In this document: piece by piece, positions 21,770 to 29,235 of the stretch
How the letters are laid out: every line of letters starts with the position of its first letter
Numbering within the stretch: the stretch's first letter is position 1
DNA from: Anaeromicropila populeti
GTDB taxonomy: Bacteria; Bacillota; Clostridia; Lachnospirales; Lachnospiraceae
Assembly: GCF_900112775.1 (NCBI RefSeq)
Contig: NZ_FOYZ01000006.1
Location: 178,676-242,675, forward strand
Reading direction: 5' to 3'
DNA length: 64,000 nucleotides
Made by a program: the position numbers and the translations under genes
The notes under the pieces: generated by a model
The model's database searches: none
What the model saw: the letters and a program-made list of their open reading frames with translations, nothing else
Told to the model about the DNA's origin: nothing

Positions 21770-22510
21770 TAAACATAGGGAGTGTTTTTATAACGTTGCC
21801 TATGACATTACATTAGAGAACGGGGAAGAGGTTATTTTGAAAATTGCTCCGCCGCCGCAGAATATTTCTTTATGGAAAAACTAGAAGGAAAAAGTTTGAA
21901 TTCTATCTATAATGAGTTGAATGAAGAAGAAAAAGCAGGAATACAACAGCAGATTGGCAGATACTCGGCAATGCTGAATCAGCTAGAGGGAGAACGGTTT
22001 GGGTATTATGGGCAGCCAGACAAACAAGGAGAAAACTGGTTTCATGTTTTTAAAAGTATGATAGATGATACGGTTTATGATGCAGAGAGAAAGAATGTTG
22101 ATCTCAGGATATCAGTGGAAGAATTGCATGATTTACTAGGAAGAGACAGGCGTTATTTTGAAGAAGTTGTTACACCAAAGTTTGTTCATTGGGATTTGTG
22201 GCTGGGAAATATTTTTGTGAAAAATAACAGAATCACTGGACTGATAGATTTTGAACGTTGTATGTGGGCTGACGTGTTAATGGAAGTTGGGTTTCGGACA
22301 CATGATTGTGATAAAAGTTTTTTGGAGGGATATGGAATATGTGAACTTTCTAAAAATCAGAAGATTAGAGCAAAATGGTATGATATTTATTTGTTTTTAA
22401 TTATTTCCTTAGAATCTGACTATAGAAATTATGAAACAAGGGATCCTTATTTTTGGGCTACAGACAGGCTTATTCAAAGGTTAAGTGAGGTGCAGGATGA
22501 AAAATTTTAA
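21762..22510 (+). pseudogene. Broken aminoglycoside/choline kinase-type phosphotransferase (APH family)
   Basis: Two out-of-frame pieces of one gene. The 5' piece starts at ATG 21762, overlapping the kinase stop, and encodes about 40 residues with YNVAYDITLENGEEVILKIA, the N-lobe ATP-binding strand and Lys of the APH fold; it stops at 21884. The 3' piece (from about 21860, open to 22510) resumes in another frame with FMEKLEGKSL and carries the catalytic loop VHWDLWLGNIF and metal site GLIDFERCMW. The roughly 50 residues normally between these parts are missing, so an internal deletion with frameshift inactivated it. Confidence 0.8.
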
Positions 22511-22611
22511 AAATGCTACAGAAGAAACAGCTGGTATGTGAGTAGCTGTCAGAGGATAAACATTGACAAAACAGCATAATGCAATTAATTTAAAAAAAAA
22601 TAAAAAAGTAC

Positions 22612-22640
22612 TTGCATTTTTCTTTGTTTTGTTGTATCAT
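22612..22640 (+). promoter_or_regulatory. tRNA promoter
   Basis: TTGCAT (22612-22617), 17 bases and TATCAT (22635-22640), 15 bases before the mature tRNA start. Confidence 0.6.
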
Positions 22641-22655
22641 ATGTCTTGTCCTTGA

Positions 22656-22727
22656 GGCCTGTTGGTCAAGCGGTCAAGACGCCGCCCTCTCACGGCGGAA
22701 ACAGGGGTTCGATTCCCCTACAGGCTG
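22656..22727 (+). tRNA. tRNA-Glu (anticodon CTC)
   Basis: Full cloverleaf: acceptor GGCCTGT/ACAGGCT, anticodon arm CCGCC-CTCTCAC-GGCGG with CTC anticodon, T arm CAGGGGTTCGATTCCCCTA and discriminator G. CCA is not encoded. A CTC tRNA-Glu is a minor species supplementing the usual TTC one, reading GAG codons. Confidence 0.95.
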
Positions 22728-22755
22728 TTATGATATGAATACGTGCTATAAGATG

Positions 22756-22803
22756 CTCAGTAAGTATCCACTTGTTATTGTGGATACTTACTGAGTAATT
22801 TTT
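22756..22803 (+). terminator. Terminator of tRNA-Glu, overlapping the next gene
   Basis: A perfect 16-pair stem (22756-22771 with 22780-22795) and eight-base loop followed by TAATTTTTG. The T run is on the plus-strand side, so it ends the tRNA transcript. The convergent minus-strand gene ends inside the hairpin loop. Confidence 0.85.
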
Positions 22804-23419
22804 GTTTAAAAAGTAGTATTTTTTTTAATGACACTGAATCACCTACCATGAACTCGTTTTCTGATACAGAGGAATAGGGTACATATCTTTTGTTTTCAAT
22901 AATGGTATTTGGAACATCTCTATAATTAAAAACAGGATTAATAAGCAATTCTGATATACGATATACATTATCTTTTGGGTAGGGACTGTTAATTTTTTCA
23001 TCAAAAAATACTAAGTACTCATTGTCCTTTTTAAGTAAATTCGTAAAACCCAAATTTAATGTCATATCGTCTAAGTTAAGAAACATTCTGGTTGTTAGTA
23101 TATCAATCTCTTCTCCTTCATTGATATGGGTGCCTTTGTAAACTTCGACTATTTGTACGTGCTGTTTAATAGTTTTTGCGGTATATTCTCTTTTGCCAGA
23201 AGCCTTGACTCTTAAAATAATAGGACTATTTGTAAGTAAATCTATGTATTCATCTAGTGAATCGGGAAGCATATCGTTATGTAAAGGAGCTACTGAAAAT
23301 AGAAAAAGATTATTTTCATCTGCCATGATATTGGTATATTCTTGTTTCTTTATTAATCCTATTACTAAAGCAATTCCACATGCAATTATTATAGTAAGTT
23401 TCCATTTTTTTATCTTCAT
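22775..23419 (-). CDS. Hypothetical membrane-anchored protein of an ABC operon
   Basis: 214 residues. An N-terminal uncleaved anchor or signal (KLTIIIACGIALVIGLI) leads into an extracytoplasmic part with alternating beta strands (VQIVEVYKGTHINEGEEIDI, then LLKKDNEYLVFFDEK), a pattern seen in small secreted OB/NTR-like domains of Clostridia. I do not recognise a specific family. It is the last gene of a minus-strand operon with an ATPase and two permeases, separated by three bases from the ATPase gene, so it may be an accessory or immunity component. Its final codons run into the tRNA terminator hairpin. Confidence 0.6.
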   Translation of the reverse strand: MKIKKWKLTIIIACGIALVIGLIKKQEYTNIMADENNLFLFSVAPLHNDMLPDSLDEYIDLLTNSPIILRVKASGKREYTAKTIKQHVQIVEVYKGTHINEGEEIDILTTRMFLNLDDMTLNLGFTNLLKKDNEYLVFFDEKINSPYPKDNVYRISELLINPVFNYRDVPNTIIENKRYVPYSSVSENEFMVGDSVSLKKILLFKQKLLSKYPQ

Positions 23420-23422
23420 ATC

Positions 23423-24061
23423 TTACACCACCTTATTCATAATCTGTCCATTATTCATAAAATAAACCTGATCAGCCAGAAGTTGAATATCTTCTTTATT
23501 ATGGCTTGCAATGAGTATGAGAGCGCCACGTTCCTTTTCTTCCCTAATTATTTTTCTAATAAGCTCAACACCAGCATTATCCAAAGCATTCGTAGGTTCA
23601 TCAAGTAAAAGAATATCTGGTTTTTCCATGATAGCTTGTGCTAATACAATTCGTTGTTTCATTCCTAAAGAATATTTTTTGATAATACGCTTATCGTAAG
23701 GATCTAAACCAACTCTGCTTATCGCCTCAGCAATCTCATTATCGCCAATTTTAGAATTAATTTGTGCTAGCAACTTTAGGTTTTTCATACCTGTAAATTC
23801 TGGGTATAAGCCTGCATTTTCTAAGATTATTCCCGTATTTGGCAAAATTGGAATGTCGCGGTGCAGTATTTTTCCGTCACAAGAAATTTCACCTGAATCT
23901 ATTTTCATCAGACCAGATATTGCCCGAAATAGCATGGTTTTTCCTGAACCGTTGCGACCTACAATACCATATACATGTCCACCTTCTAAGGATAAGCTAT
24001 TGTTTATAAGTATTTTTCTGTTTCTAATTGTTTTTGAAATATTTTTCACCAGTAGTTCCAT
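23423..24061 (-). CDS. ABC transporter ATP-binding protein
   Basis: 212 residues, a compact NBD: Walker A GRNGSGKTM (last Thr/Ser position is Met, unusual), signature YSLGMKQRIVLA, Walker B ILLLDEPTNALD and switch His in LIASHNKED. The LGMKQR signature is of the bacteriocin/lantibiotic-immunity and ABC-2 exporter type. Start codon overlaps the stop of the upstream permease by one base, so the operon is tightly coupled. Exporter or immunity function is inferred. Confidence 0.88.
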   Translation of the reverse strand: MELLVKNISKTIRNRKILINNSLSLEGGHVYGIVGRNGSGKTMLFRAISGLMKIDSGEISCDGKILHRDIPILPNTGIILENAGLYPEFTGMKNLKLLAQINSKIGDNEIAEAISRVGLDPYDKRIIKKYSLGMKQRIVLAQAIMEKPDILLLDEPTNALDNAGVELIRKIIREEKERGALILIASHNKEDIQLLADQVYFMNNGQIMNKVV

Positions 24062-24873
24062 TATATTCCTCCAGTTTCGTTATTTGTAATAATAAATTGT
24101 TTGTTATTAATAATGTTAATCCCGACAACAGTTGATATAAGAGCAATAAGACCTAAATAAGCAAAAGAAATGTTAAAACTAAAGTTAATATTCCAAGTGT
24201 TAATCAGTTTGTTTATATATGCTAATTTGCTGCTATGCCAGCTAATCACTAAATGCGAAATAGGGTTTAGTTGGAGTATGATTTTATTCATTGGCACATT
24301 ATTTTCAAAGGGCATCCAAGTGTCAAATATAGTTAGCATCAATGTTAAAATTAGTTGAACTCCAGCAATAATTACAAACGAATATTGACTTCCTGCTACA
24401 ATCGCAATAATATTTATACTAAGTGCTGCAATATAATACCAAAGAGAATAAATTATTAAAAAACAAATAACTAGGTATAAAGAGCCTTTATCAAAGTGAA
24501 CTTCAAAATTTATTAGACAAAAAGCTGTACTCGCAGATGTCATTGTAAATAAATATAAAACTGAGTATCCGTATAGTTTTAACGCCTCTTTTAGAAACCA
24601 TTTTCTTCTATTTGAACATCTTGAAAAAAAGTAAATTCCAGCGGAGCAAAAATGTCTATAAATATAAGTTCCATATATTATCTGAAATAAAAATGCAGGT
24701 ATTAGTTTTGCGACCATTTCCATAATAGCAGTTATATAAAAAATAGGTTTGTAAAAGCTTAAAACAAAAATTAAGTCAGAAAATAATATGGGAACATTTG
24801 TTCTGGAATAGAATAAAGTCTGTAATATACCCATTACGATAGCAAGAACTAAGTATTTAGAATATATTTTCAT
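24061..24873 (-). CDS. ABC transporter membrane subunit 2
   Basis: 270 residues with about six hydrophobic helices and little else recognisable; high Ile/Phe/Tyr content and AT-rich codons. It overlaps genes on both sides by one base. By position it is the second permease of the minus-strand exporter, resembling the poorly conserved membrane proteins of peptide exporter or immunity systems. Confidence 0.7.
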   Translation of the reverse strand: MKIYSKYLVLAIVMGILQTLFYSRTNVPILFSDLIFVLSFYKPIFYITAIMEMVAKLIPAFLFQIIYGTYIYRHFCSAGIYFFSRCSNRRKWFLKEALKLYGYSVLYLFTMTSASTAFCLINFEVHFDKGSLYLVICFLIIYSLWYYIAALSINIIAIVAGSQYSFVIIAGVQLILTLMLTIFDTWMPFENNVPMNKIILQLNPISHLVISWHSSKLAYINKLINTWNINFSFNISFAYLGLIALISTVVGINIINNKQFIITNNETGGI

Positions 24874-25703
24874 TATATTGAATCCTTCCTTGCTTTATAT
24901 ACAACTAAAACTATTGATAATCCTGCAATAGAAAGAAGGCACATTAGATAACCAATAAAGCTTTTAGCTGTAATATTAAAAATATCAAAATAAAAATAGT
25001 AATTTGTTGAAAAGTTTATTTGTGGAATTATATCAGACATTTCGTTTAAAATATATACTAGTATATATACTGGTAAAAAAAGAAACGCCTTATATTTTAG
25101 CTTTATAGCTATTGAAACTGCCAAGGCAAAAGTGGCAAGTATGCCAGATGCAATTCCGAACATTACAGTAAAAATTATTACATAAATGCAAATAGAATAT
25201 GAATATACGGATGGAAGTAACAATTTATGTACAGCTTCTAATTCAGGAATCTGATATTTACTCACATTTGATAAAAGGCCAGCTGCTTTGCCGGGAAATA
25301 CAATGCAATTTAAAATTATTTCAGTTAAAAACGGAATTGAAAAAGCTAAAAAGGTTGTCCAAAAAGTAGCAGCCATTTTGGCTAAATAGTAATTAATTTT
25401 TCCTGCTCTAGACAGAATAAATACTTGTTCGTTACAATCCTGATCATAGATATATGAAAAAGCAGCAGGAATAATTACTATAATGGGATAAAATAGCATT
25501 AAAAAGTGGTAGAATGGGCTTCCGTTTGCTAACAACAGCAGTCTCATGGGATGATACATATCGGCAACATCTCGGCCTGCGTATTTGAAAACATTGTACA
25601 AAAAGTTTAGCAGCATATATCCAAAAAGCATTAGAAATAAAATATAAAAATTTTTTCTTTCAATAATCGTGTTATATTGCATTTTAAATGTTTTTATCAG
25701 CAT
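24873..25703 (-). CDS. ABC transporter membrane subunit 1
   Basis: 276 residues with six or so membrane helices and a conserved-looking early cytosolic loop (YIYDQDCNEQVFILSRAGK) typical of ABC-2-like permeases with transmembrane domain near an immunity role. First intact gene of the operon, preceded by AAGAGGTAAA. Together with 24061 and 23423 it forms a complete exporter; the substrate is unknown. Confidence 0.72.
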   Translation of the reverse strand: MLIKTFKMQYNTIIERKNFYILFLMLFGYMLLNFLYNVFKYAGRDVADMYHPMRLLLLANGSPFYHFLMLFYPIIVIIPAAFSYIYDQDCNEQVFILSRAGKINYYLAKMAATFWTTFLAFSIPFLTEIILNCIVFPGKAAGLLSNVSKYQIPELEAVHKLLLPSVYSYSICIYVIIFTVMFGIASGILATFALAVSIAIKLKYKAFLFLPVYILVYILNEMSDIIPQINFSTNYYFYFDIFNITAKSFIGYLMCLLSIAGLSIVLVVYKARKDSI

Positions 25704-25754
25704 TCTTTTTACCTCTTGTTCATTTGATATTAGAGTTTAATATAACCATAAAAA

Positions 25755-26003
25755 AATAAGAAGAGTTATAACAGTCCTAAAAATTAATTAGCTATGTTTT
25801 AATTACTATAATAATTTACTTCTGCATAAGCACTATAATCTGGATCGTTGCCTCTAAAGCAAACAGTTACGGAAGACAAGTTCAAGTAGCCGTCTTCTAT
25901 GTATACTTTTGAATATCCACTGCCCTCTGTAAGTGTAACAGTATCCTCTGCAATAATTGTTCCAGAAGAGTTTTTTGTCCTTATTCTTACAACTCTTCTT
26001 ATT
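25755..26003 (-). repeat. Inverted repeat enclosing the operon leader
   Basis: AATAAGAAGAGTT(A/G)TAA occurs at 25755-25771 on the plus strand and inverted at 25987-26003, matching 16 of 17. In the minus-strand transcript the two arms can pair, with the 3' arm followed by a run of U, resembling a long-range terminator or attenuator around the remnant. Confidence 0.45.
25799..25996 (-). pseudogene. C-terminal remnant of a small secreted protein
   Basis: In the 361-bp gap upstream of the exporter operon one minus-strand frame, open from an upstream TGA to TAA at 25799-25801, encodes 65 residues with convincing beta-strand composition (KVYIEDGYLNLSSVTVCFRG, ending SAYAEVNYYSN) but no start codon or ribosome site. 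It looks like the tail of an exported protein whose 5' part has been lost. It sits where a substrate or precursor gene would be expected, between promoter and exporter. Its family is not recognised. Confidence 0.5.
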
Positions 26004-26012
26004 CATATAATC

Positions 26013-26041
26013 ATATTACCAATTATTACAATGTTTGTCAA
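26013..26041 (-). promoter_or_regulatory. Promoter of the minus-strand exporter operon
   Basis: TTGACA (26041-26036), 17 bases and TAATAT (26018-26013) on the minus strand. Transcripts would start near 26006 and carry the gene remnant as a roughly 300-base leader before the first permease. Confidence 0.6.
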
Positions 26042-26063
26042 TTTGAAAAGAAAAAATATACTT

Positions 26064-26639
26064 TTACTGTGGAAGAAACCCAAAATAGTCTAAAATACCC
26101 ATATAAATTCCCAGCGCAAATGGATAAGAATTATAATAAAGCTTTTGTGCATCGTTCCAGTTAGTCAGGTATCCAAGCTCAATCAGTAAAGCTGGCATGG
26201 CAGTTTTTCGTAATACATATAAGGTTGGAGCGGCAAAGATGCCATTATCCTTAGTACCGGCAAATTTGGTCATTTGCATCATAATCCGCTGTGCAAGCCA
26301 GTTTGCCTGAGTATAGTATTGATAAATATATATTTCGCTCCCATTTAATGCAGTATTTTCACTGGCATTGCAATGAATGCTGATAAAATAATTAGCAGGC
26401 CACAGGTTAGCGGCTTGGACTCTTGCATCTAAGCTGGTAGTATTACTGGTTCCTAAAACAGTTGTAGGTGAAGGTCTGGATAAACGTGCTTCAAAGCGTG
26501 GATCATTGTTTAAAAGGTTTGCAAGCCAGACGCCTGTTTGGTAGGTGATATCTCCTTCGTATAAACCGTTGCCTACAGCACCAGCATTTACATTTCCAGA
26601 TGGATTATGTCCTTGGTCAATGAAAAATTTAATTGGCAA
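26064..26639 (-). CDS. N-acetylmuramoyl-L-alanine amidase (Amidase_3)
   Basis: About 191 residues, a bare Amidase_3 zinc domain: first zinc His in FFIDQGHNPSG, Glu in GLYEGDITYQ, second His in YFISIHCNASE and catalytic Glu in ALLIELGYL. TTG at 26639 is chosen because GAAAGAGG precedes it and the product then begins MPIKFFIDQGHNP as in the family; an in-frame ATG at 26666 has no site. No signal peptide or binding domain, so it resembles prophage-type or sporulation-related single-domain amidases. It cuts the amide bond between MurNAc and L-Ala. No prophage genes are nearby. Confidence 0.88.
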   Translation of the reverse strand: MPIKFFIDQGHNPSGNVNAGAVGNGLYEGDITYQTGVWLANLLNNDPRFEARLSRPSPTTVLGTSNTTSLDARVQAANLWPANYFISIHCNASENTALNGSEIYIYQYYTQANWLAQRIMMQMTKFAGTKDNGIFAAPTLYVLRKTAMPALLIELGYLTNWNDAQKLYYNSYPFALGIYMGILDYFGFLPQ

Positions 26640-26749
26640 ATGAATACGCCTCTTTCTATAAGTCATTGCTATATTTTATGCACTGGCGGGTAGGAAGTTA
26701 CTGCTGAAAGTGGTTTCTAAAAATAAAACGCAAAAAAATAAAAAAACAG

Positions 26750-26778
26750 TTGCATTTATTGGAAAGAAGTGTTAGACT
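26750..26778 (+). promoter_or_regulatory. Promoter of the rimP-ribF operon
   Basis: TTGCAT (26750-26755), 17 bases and TAGACT (26773-26778), 121 bases before the rimP start. Confidence 0.6.
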
Positions 26779-26817
26779 AGTATTTAGAGTACTTATGTAT
26801 GATACGGTAGATTGATA

Positions 26818-26839
26818 GGAGTGGACGCAAGTTCACTCC
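26818..26839 (+). promoter_or_regulatory. rimP leader hairpin
   Basis: GGAGTGGAC-GCAA-GTTCACTCC is a nine-pair stem closed by a GNRA tetraloop between the promoter and rimP. A conserved hairpin leader in front of rimP is known from several bacterial groups; a regulatory role here is inferred. Confidence 0.6.
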
Positions 26840-26899
26840 TTGTGTTTATGTTCGAAGCTTTTTCTATCAGAATACTATTTTAAAGGAGTCTTTCAAAAT

Positions 26900-27391
26900 A
26901 TGAGTAACAAAGAGATTTATGAGAAGAAAACGGAAGAATTACTAGAACCATTAGTAGCAGAGCACAATTTGGAATTGGTAGATGTAGAATATGTGAAAGA
27001 AGGTTCCAGCTGGTATCTGCGTGCCTTTATTGATAAAGAGGGAGGAATTTCAATTGATGAGTGTGAAGTAGTCAGCAGAGCATTAAGTGAACTGTTGGAT
27101 CAGCATGATTTTATTCCTGATTCTTATATATTAGAGGTGGGTTCTCCAGGATTAGGAAGGCAATTGAAGAAGGATAAAGATTTCAGGCGGAGTATTGGGG
27201 AAGAAGTTGAGGTAAAATTATATAAAGGTATTCCAACCATTCGAAAGAACAAGACCGTAGCAGTAAAAGAATTTACAGGGATTTTACAGGGGTTTGATGA
27301 AAATTCGGTATATATTGAATTAGAAGAGGGAACCTCTATGGAACTAGTAAGAAATGAAATTGCAATGATACGACTGACAATTGATTTTTAA
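26900..27391 (+). CDS. rimP: Ribosome maturation factor RimP
   Basis: 163 residues from ATG 26900, which follows AAAGGAG; the longer frame upstream lacks a site. N-terminal alpha/beta domain (LELVDVEYVKEG, then YILEVGSPGLGR near residue 80) and C-terminal SH3-like barrel (FTGILQGFDENSVYIEL). RimP is needed for 30S subunit maturation. First gene of a nine-gene translation operon. Confidence 0.95.
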   Translation: MSNKEIYEKKTEELLEPLVAEHNLELVDVEYVKEGSSWYLRAFIDKEGGISIDECEVVSRALSELLDQHDFIPDSYILEVGSPGLGRQLKKDKDFRRSIGEEVEVKLYKGIPTIRKNKTVAVKEFTGILQGFDENSVYIELEEGTSMELVRNEIAMIRLTIDF

Positions 27392-27497
27392 TTCATAAAG
27401 TAAAAGATTAAAACGTTATAACATAAAGACCAGTACAGAAAGAAACTGCGGCTTAATTAAGCAAACGTAGACAGGCGATTTAGGAGGATAAAGGAAA

Positions 27498-28634
27498 ATG
27501 GATGCAAATAAGGAATTAATTGAAGCGTTAAACCAGATTGAGAAAGAAAAAGACATAAGCAAAGAGGTTTTACTGGAGGCAATGGAAAATTCCCTTGTTG
27601 CAGCTTGCAAAAATCATTTCGGAAAGGCTGACAATATTAAAGTAAACATTAATCGAGTAACAGGAGCAGTTAGTGTTTTTGCGGAACGACAGATTGTACA
27701 GAACGTAGTTGATAAAGTAACAGAAATCAGCGTGGAAGAAGCTATTTTAAAGTTTCCGCTAAATAATGTAGGGGATATTGTTCAAGTAGAAGTGACACCA
27801 GCCAATTTTGGAAGAATTGCAGCACAGAAGGCAAAGCAGGTAGTGGTACAGAAAATTCGTGAAGAAGAAAGAAAGGTACTGTACAATCAATATTATGGTA
27901 AAGAAAAGGACATTGTAACTGGTATTGTTCAACGTTATGTTGGAAATAACATTAGTGTAAATCTTGGTAAGGTAGATGCTATTTTAGCAGATAATGAACA
28001 GGTAAAAGGGGAACGGTTTAAACCTACTGACCGAATTAAGTTATATGTAATTGAGGTAAAAGATACTACAAAGGGTCCTAGAATTACTGTTTCCAGAACA
28101 CATCCAGAACTAGTTAAGCGTTTGTTTGAGGCAGAAGTTACAGAAATCAGAGATGGTATAGTAGAAATTAAGAGCATCGCCCGTGAAGCTGGTTCCAGAA
28201 CAAAAATGGCTGTGTATACATCTCACCCTGATATTGATCCCGTTGGTGCCTGTGTAGGTATGAATGGTGCAAGAGTAAATGCTATTGTAAATGAATTGCG
28301 TGGTGAAAAAATTGATATTATAAATTGGAGTGATGATCCTAAGGTATTAATAGAAAACGCTTTAAGTCCAGCTAAAGTAGTTTCTGTTGAAGCGGATGCA
28401 GAGGAAAAGAGTGCAAAGGTTGTTGTTCCAGATTATCAGTTATCACTTGCAATTGGAAAGGAAGGACAAAACGCACGTCTTGCAGCAAGATTAACAGGAT
28501 ATAAAATTGACATTAAAAGTGAATCACAGACAAAAGACACTTCAGAAGCAGAAGAAATACATGATTTGGAGGAAGTTCAGGAAGTACAGGAGATTCCAGA
28601 TGTTTTAGATTTTTCTGAAGTGGAAGAAGAGTAG
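27498..28634 (+). CDS. nusA: Transcription termination/antitermination protein NusA
   Basis: 378 residues: N-terminal RNA-polymerase-binding domain, S1 domain (DIVTGIVQRYVGNNISVNLG, about residues 135-200), KH1 (GACVGMNGARVNAIV) and KH2 (LAIGKEGQNARLAARLTG), then an acidic tail. NusA modulates pausing, termination and rRNA antitermination. Preceded by TTAGGAGG and placed after rimP as in most bacteria. Lacks the C-terminal acidic repeats of proteobacterial NusA, as expected in Firmicutes. Confidence 0.97.
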   Translation: MDANKELIEALNQIEKEKDISKEVLLEAMENSLVAACKNHFGKADNIKVNINRVTGAVSVFAERQIVQNVVDKVTEISVEEAILKFPLNNVGDIVQVEVTPANFGRIAAQKAKQVVVQKIREEERKVLYNQYYGKEKDIVTGIVQRYVGNNISVNLGKVDAILADNEQVKGERFKPTDRIKLYVIEVKDTTKGPRITVSRTHPELVKRLFEAEVTEIRDGIVEIKSIAREAGSRTKMAVYTSHPDIDPVGACVGMNGARVNAIVNELRGEKIDIINWSDDPKVLIENALSPAKVVSVEADAEEKSAKVVVPDYQLSLAIGKEGQNARLAARLTGYKIDIKSESQTKDTSEAEEIHDLEEVQEVQEIPDVLDFSEVEEE

Positions 28635-28658
28635 AACTCAGTTTGGGAGGTTTATGTA

Positions 28659-28934
28659 GTGAATAAGAAAAAAATCCCGTTAAGACAATGCACTGGATGC
28701 GGAGAGATGAAGAGCAAAAAGGATTTAATACGAATCATCAGAACACCTGAAGATGAAATTGTAATTGATACGACAGGAAAGAAAAATGGGAGAGGTGCCT
28801 ATATCTGTAGTTCGTATGAGTGCTTTCAAAAAGCAAAAAAAACGAGAGCAATTGAACGATCTTTAAAAATCAGTATTCCAGAAGAGGTATATAACCAATT
28901 AGAAAAGGAGTTGAGAGCGATTGAACAAAGTTAA
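28659..28934 (+). CDS. ylxR: YlxR-family RNA-binding protein (RnpM)
   Basis: 91 residues beginning with GTG after GGGAGG. PLRQCTGCGEMKSKKDL and GRGAYICSSYECFQKA are the signature parts of the YlxR fold; the cysteines are placed as in the family. In Bacillus the homologue binds RNase P RNA and affects its activity. It overlaps the following gene by 14 bases. Confidence 0.93.
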   Translation: MNKKKIPLRQCTGCGEMKSKKDLIRIIRTPEDEIVIDTTGKKNGRGAYICSSYECFQKAKKTRAIERSLKISIPEEVYNQLEKELRAIEQS

Positions 28935-29223
28935 GGCTTTTTCATACATTGGCTTAGGAATGAAGTCAGGAAATGTGGCTTGCGGGGAATTTCTAACGGA
29001 AAAAGCAGTAAAGGAAAAGAGGGCTTTTTTGGTCATCGTAGCAGAGGATGCTTCTCAGAATACAAAAAAAAGTTTTACTAATATGTGTAGCTATTATAGT
29101 GTTCCAATTTATTTTATTGGCAGCAAGGATGAATTGGGGCATGCAATGGGAAAAGAAATGAGAGCTTCCTTGGCGTTCCTTGATCAGGGATTAGCGCGTG
29201 CAGTCGAAAAACAACTTTTATAG
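28921..29223 (+). CDS. ylxQ: L7Ae/L30e-family ribosomal protein-like (YlxQ)
   Basis: 100 residues from a TTG start after AAAGGAG; a kink-turn-binding L7Ae/L30e fold (KNVACGEFLTEKAVKEK-like, AFLVIVAEDASQNT, VPIYFIGSKDELGHAMG). Conserved partner of ylxR between nusA and infB in Firmicutes. It binds structured RNA; the physiological target is not settled. Confidence 0.92.
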   Translation: MNKVKAFSYIGLGMKSGNVACGEFLTEKAVKEKRAFLVIVAEDASQNTKKSFTNMCSYYSVPIYFIGSKDELGHAMGKEMRASLAFLDQGLARAVEKQLL

Positions 29224-29235
29224 GAGGTAGGCAGT

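Noticed and set aside
26064-26639. Prophage remnant around the amidase
   Set aside because: No integrase, holin, portal or tail gene is seen nearby; neighbours are an exporter operon and rimP.
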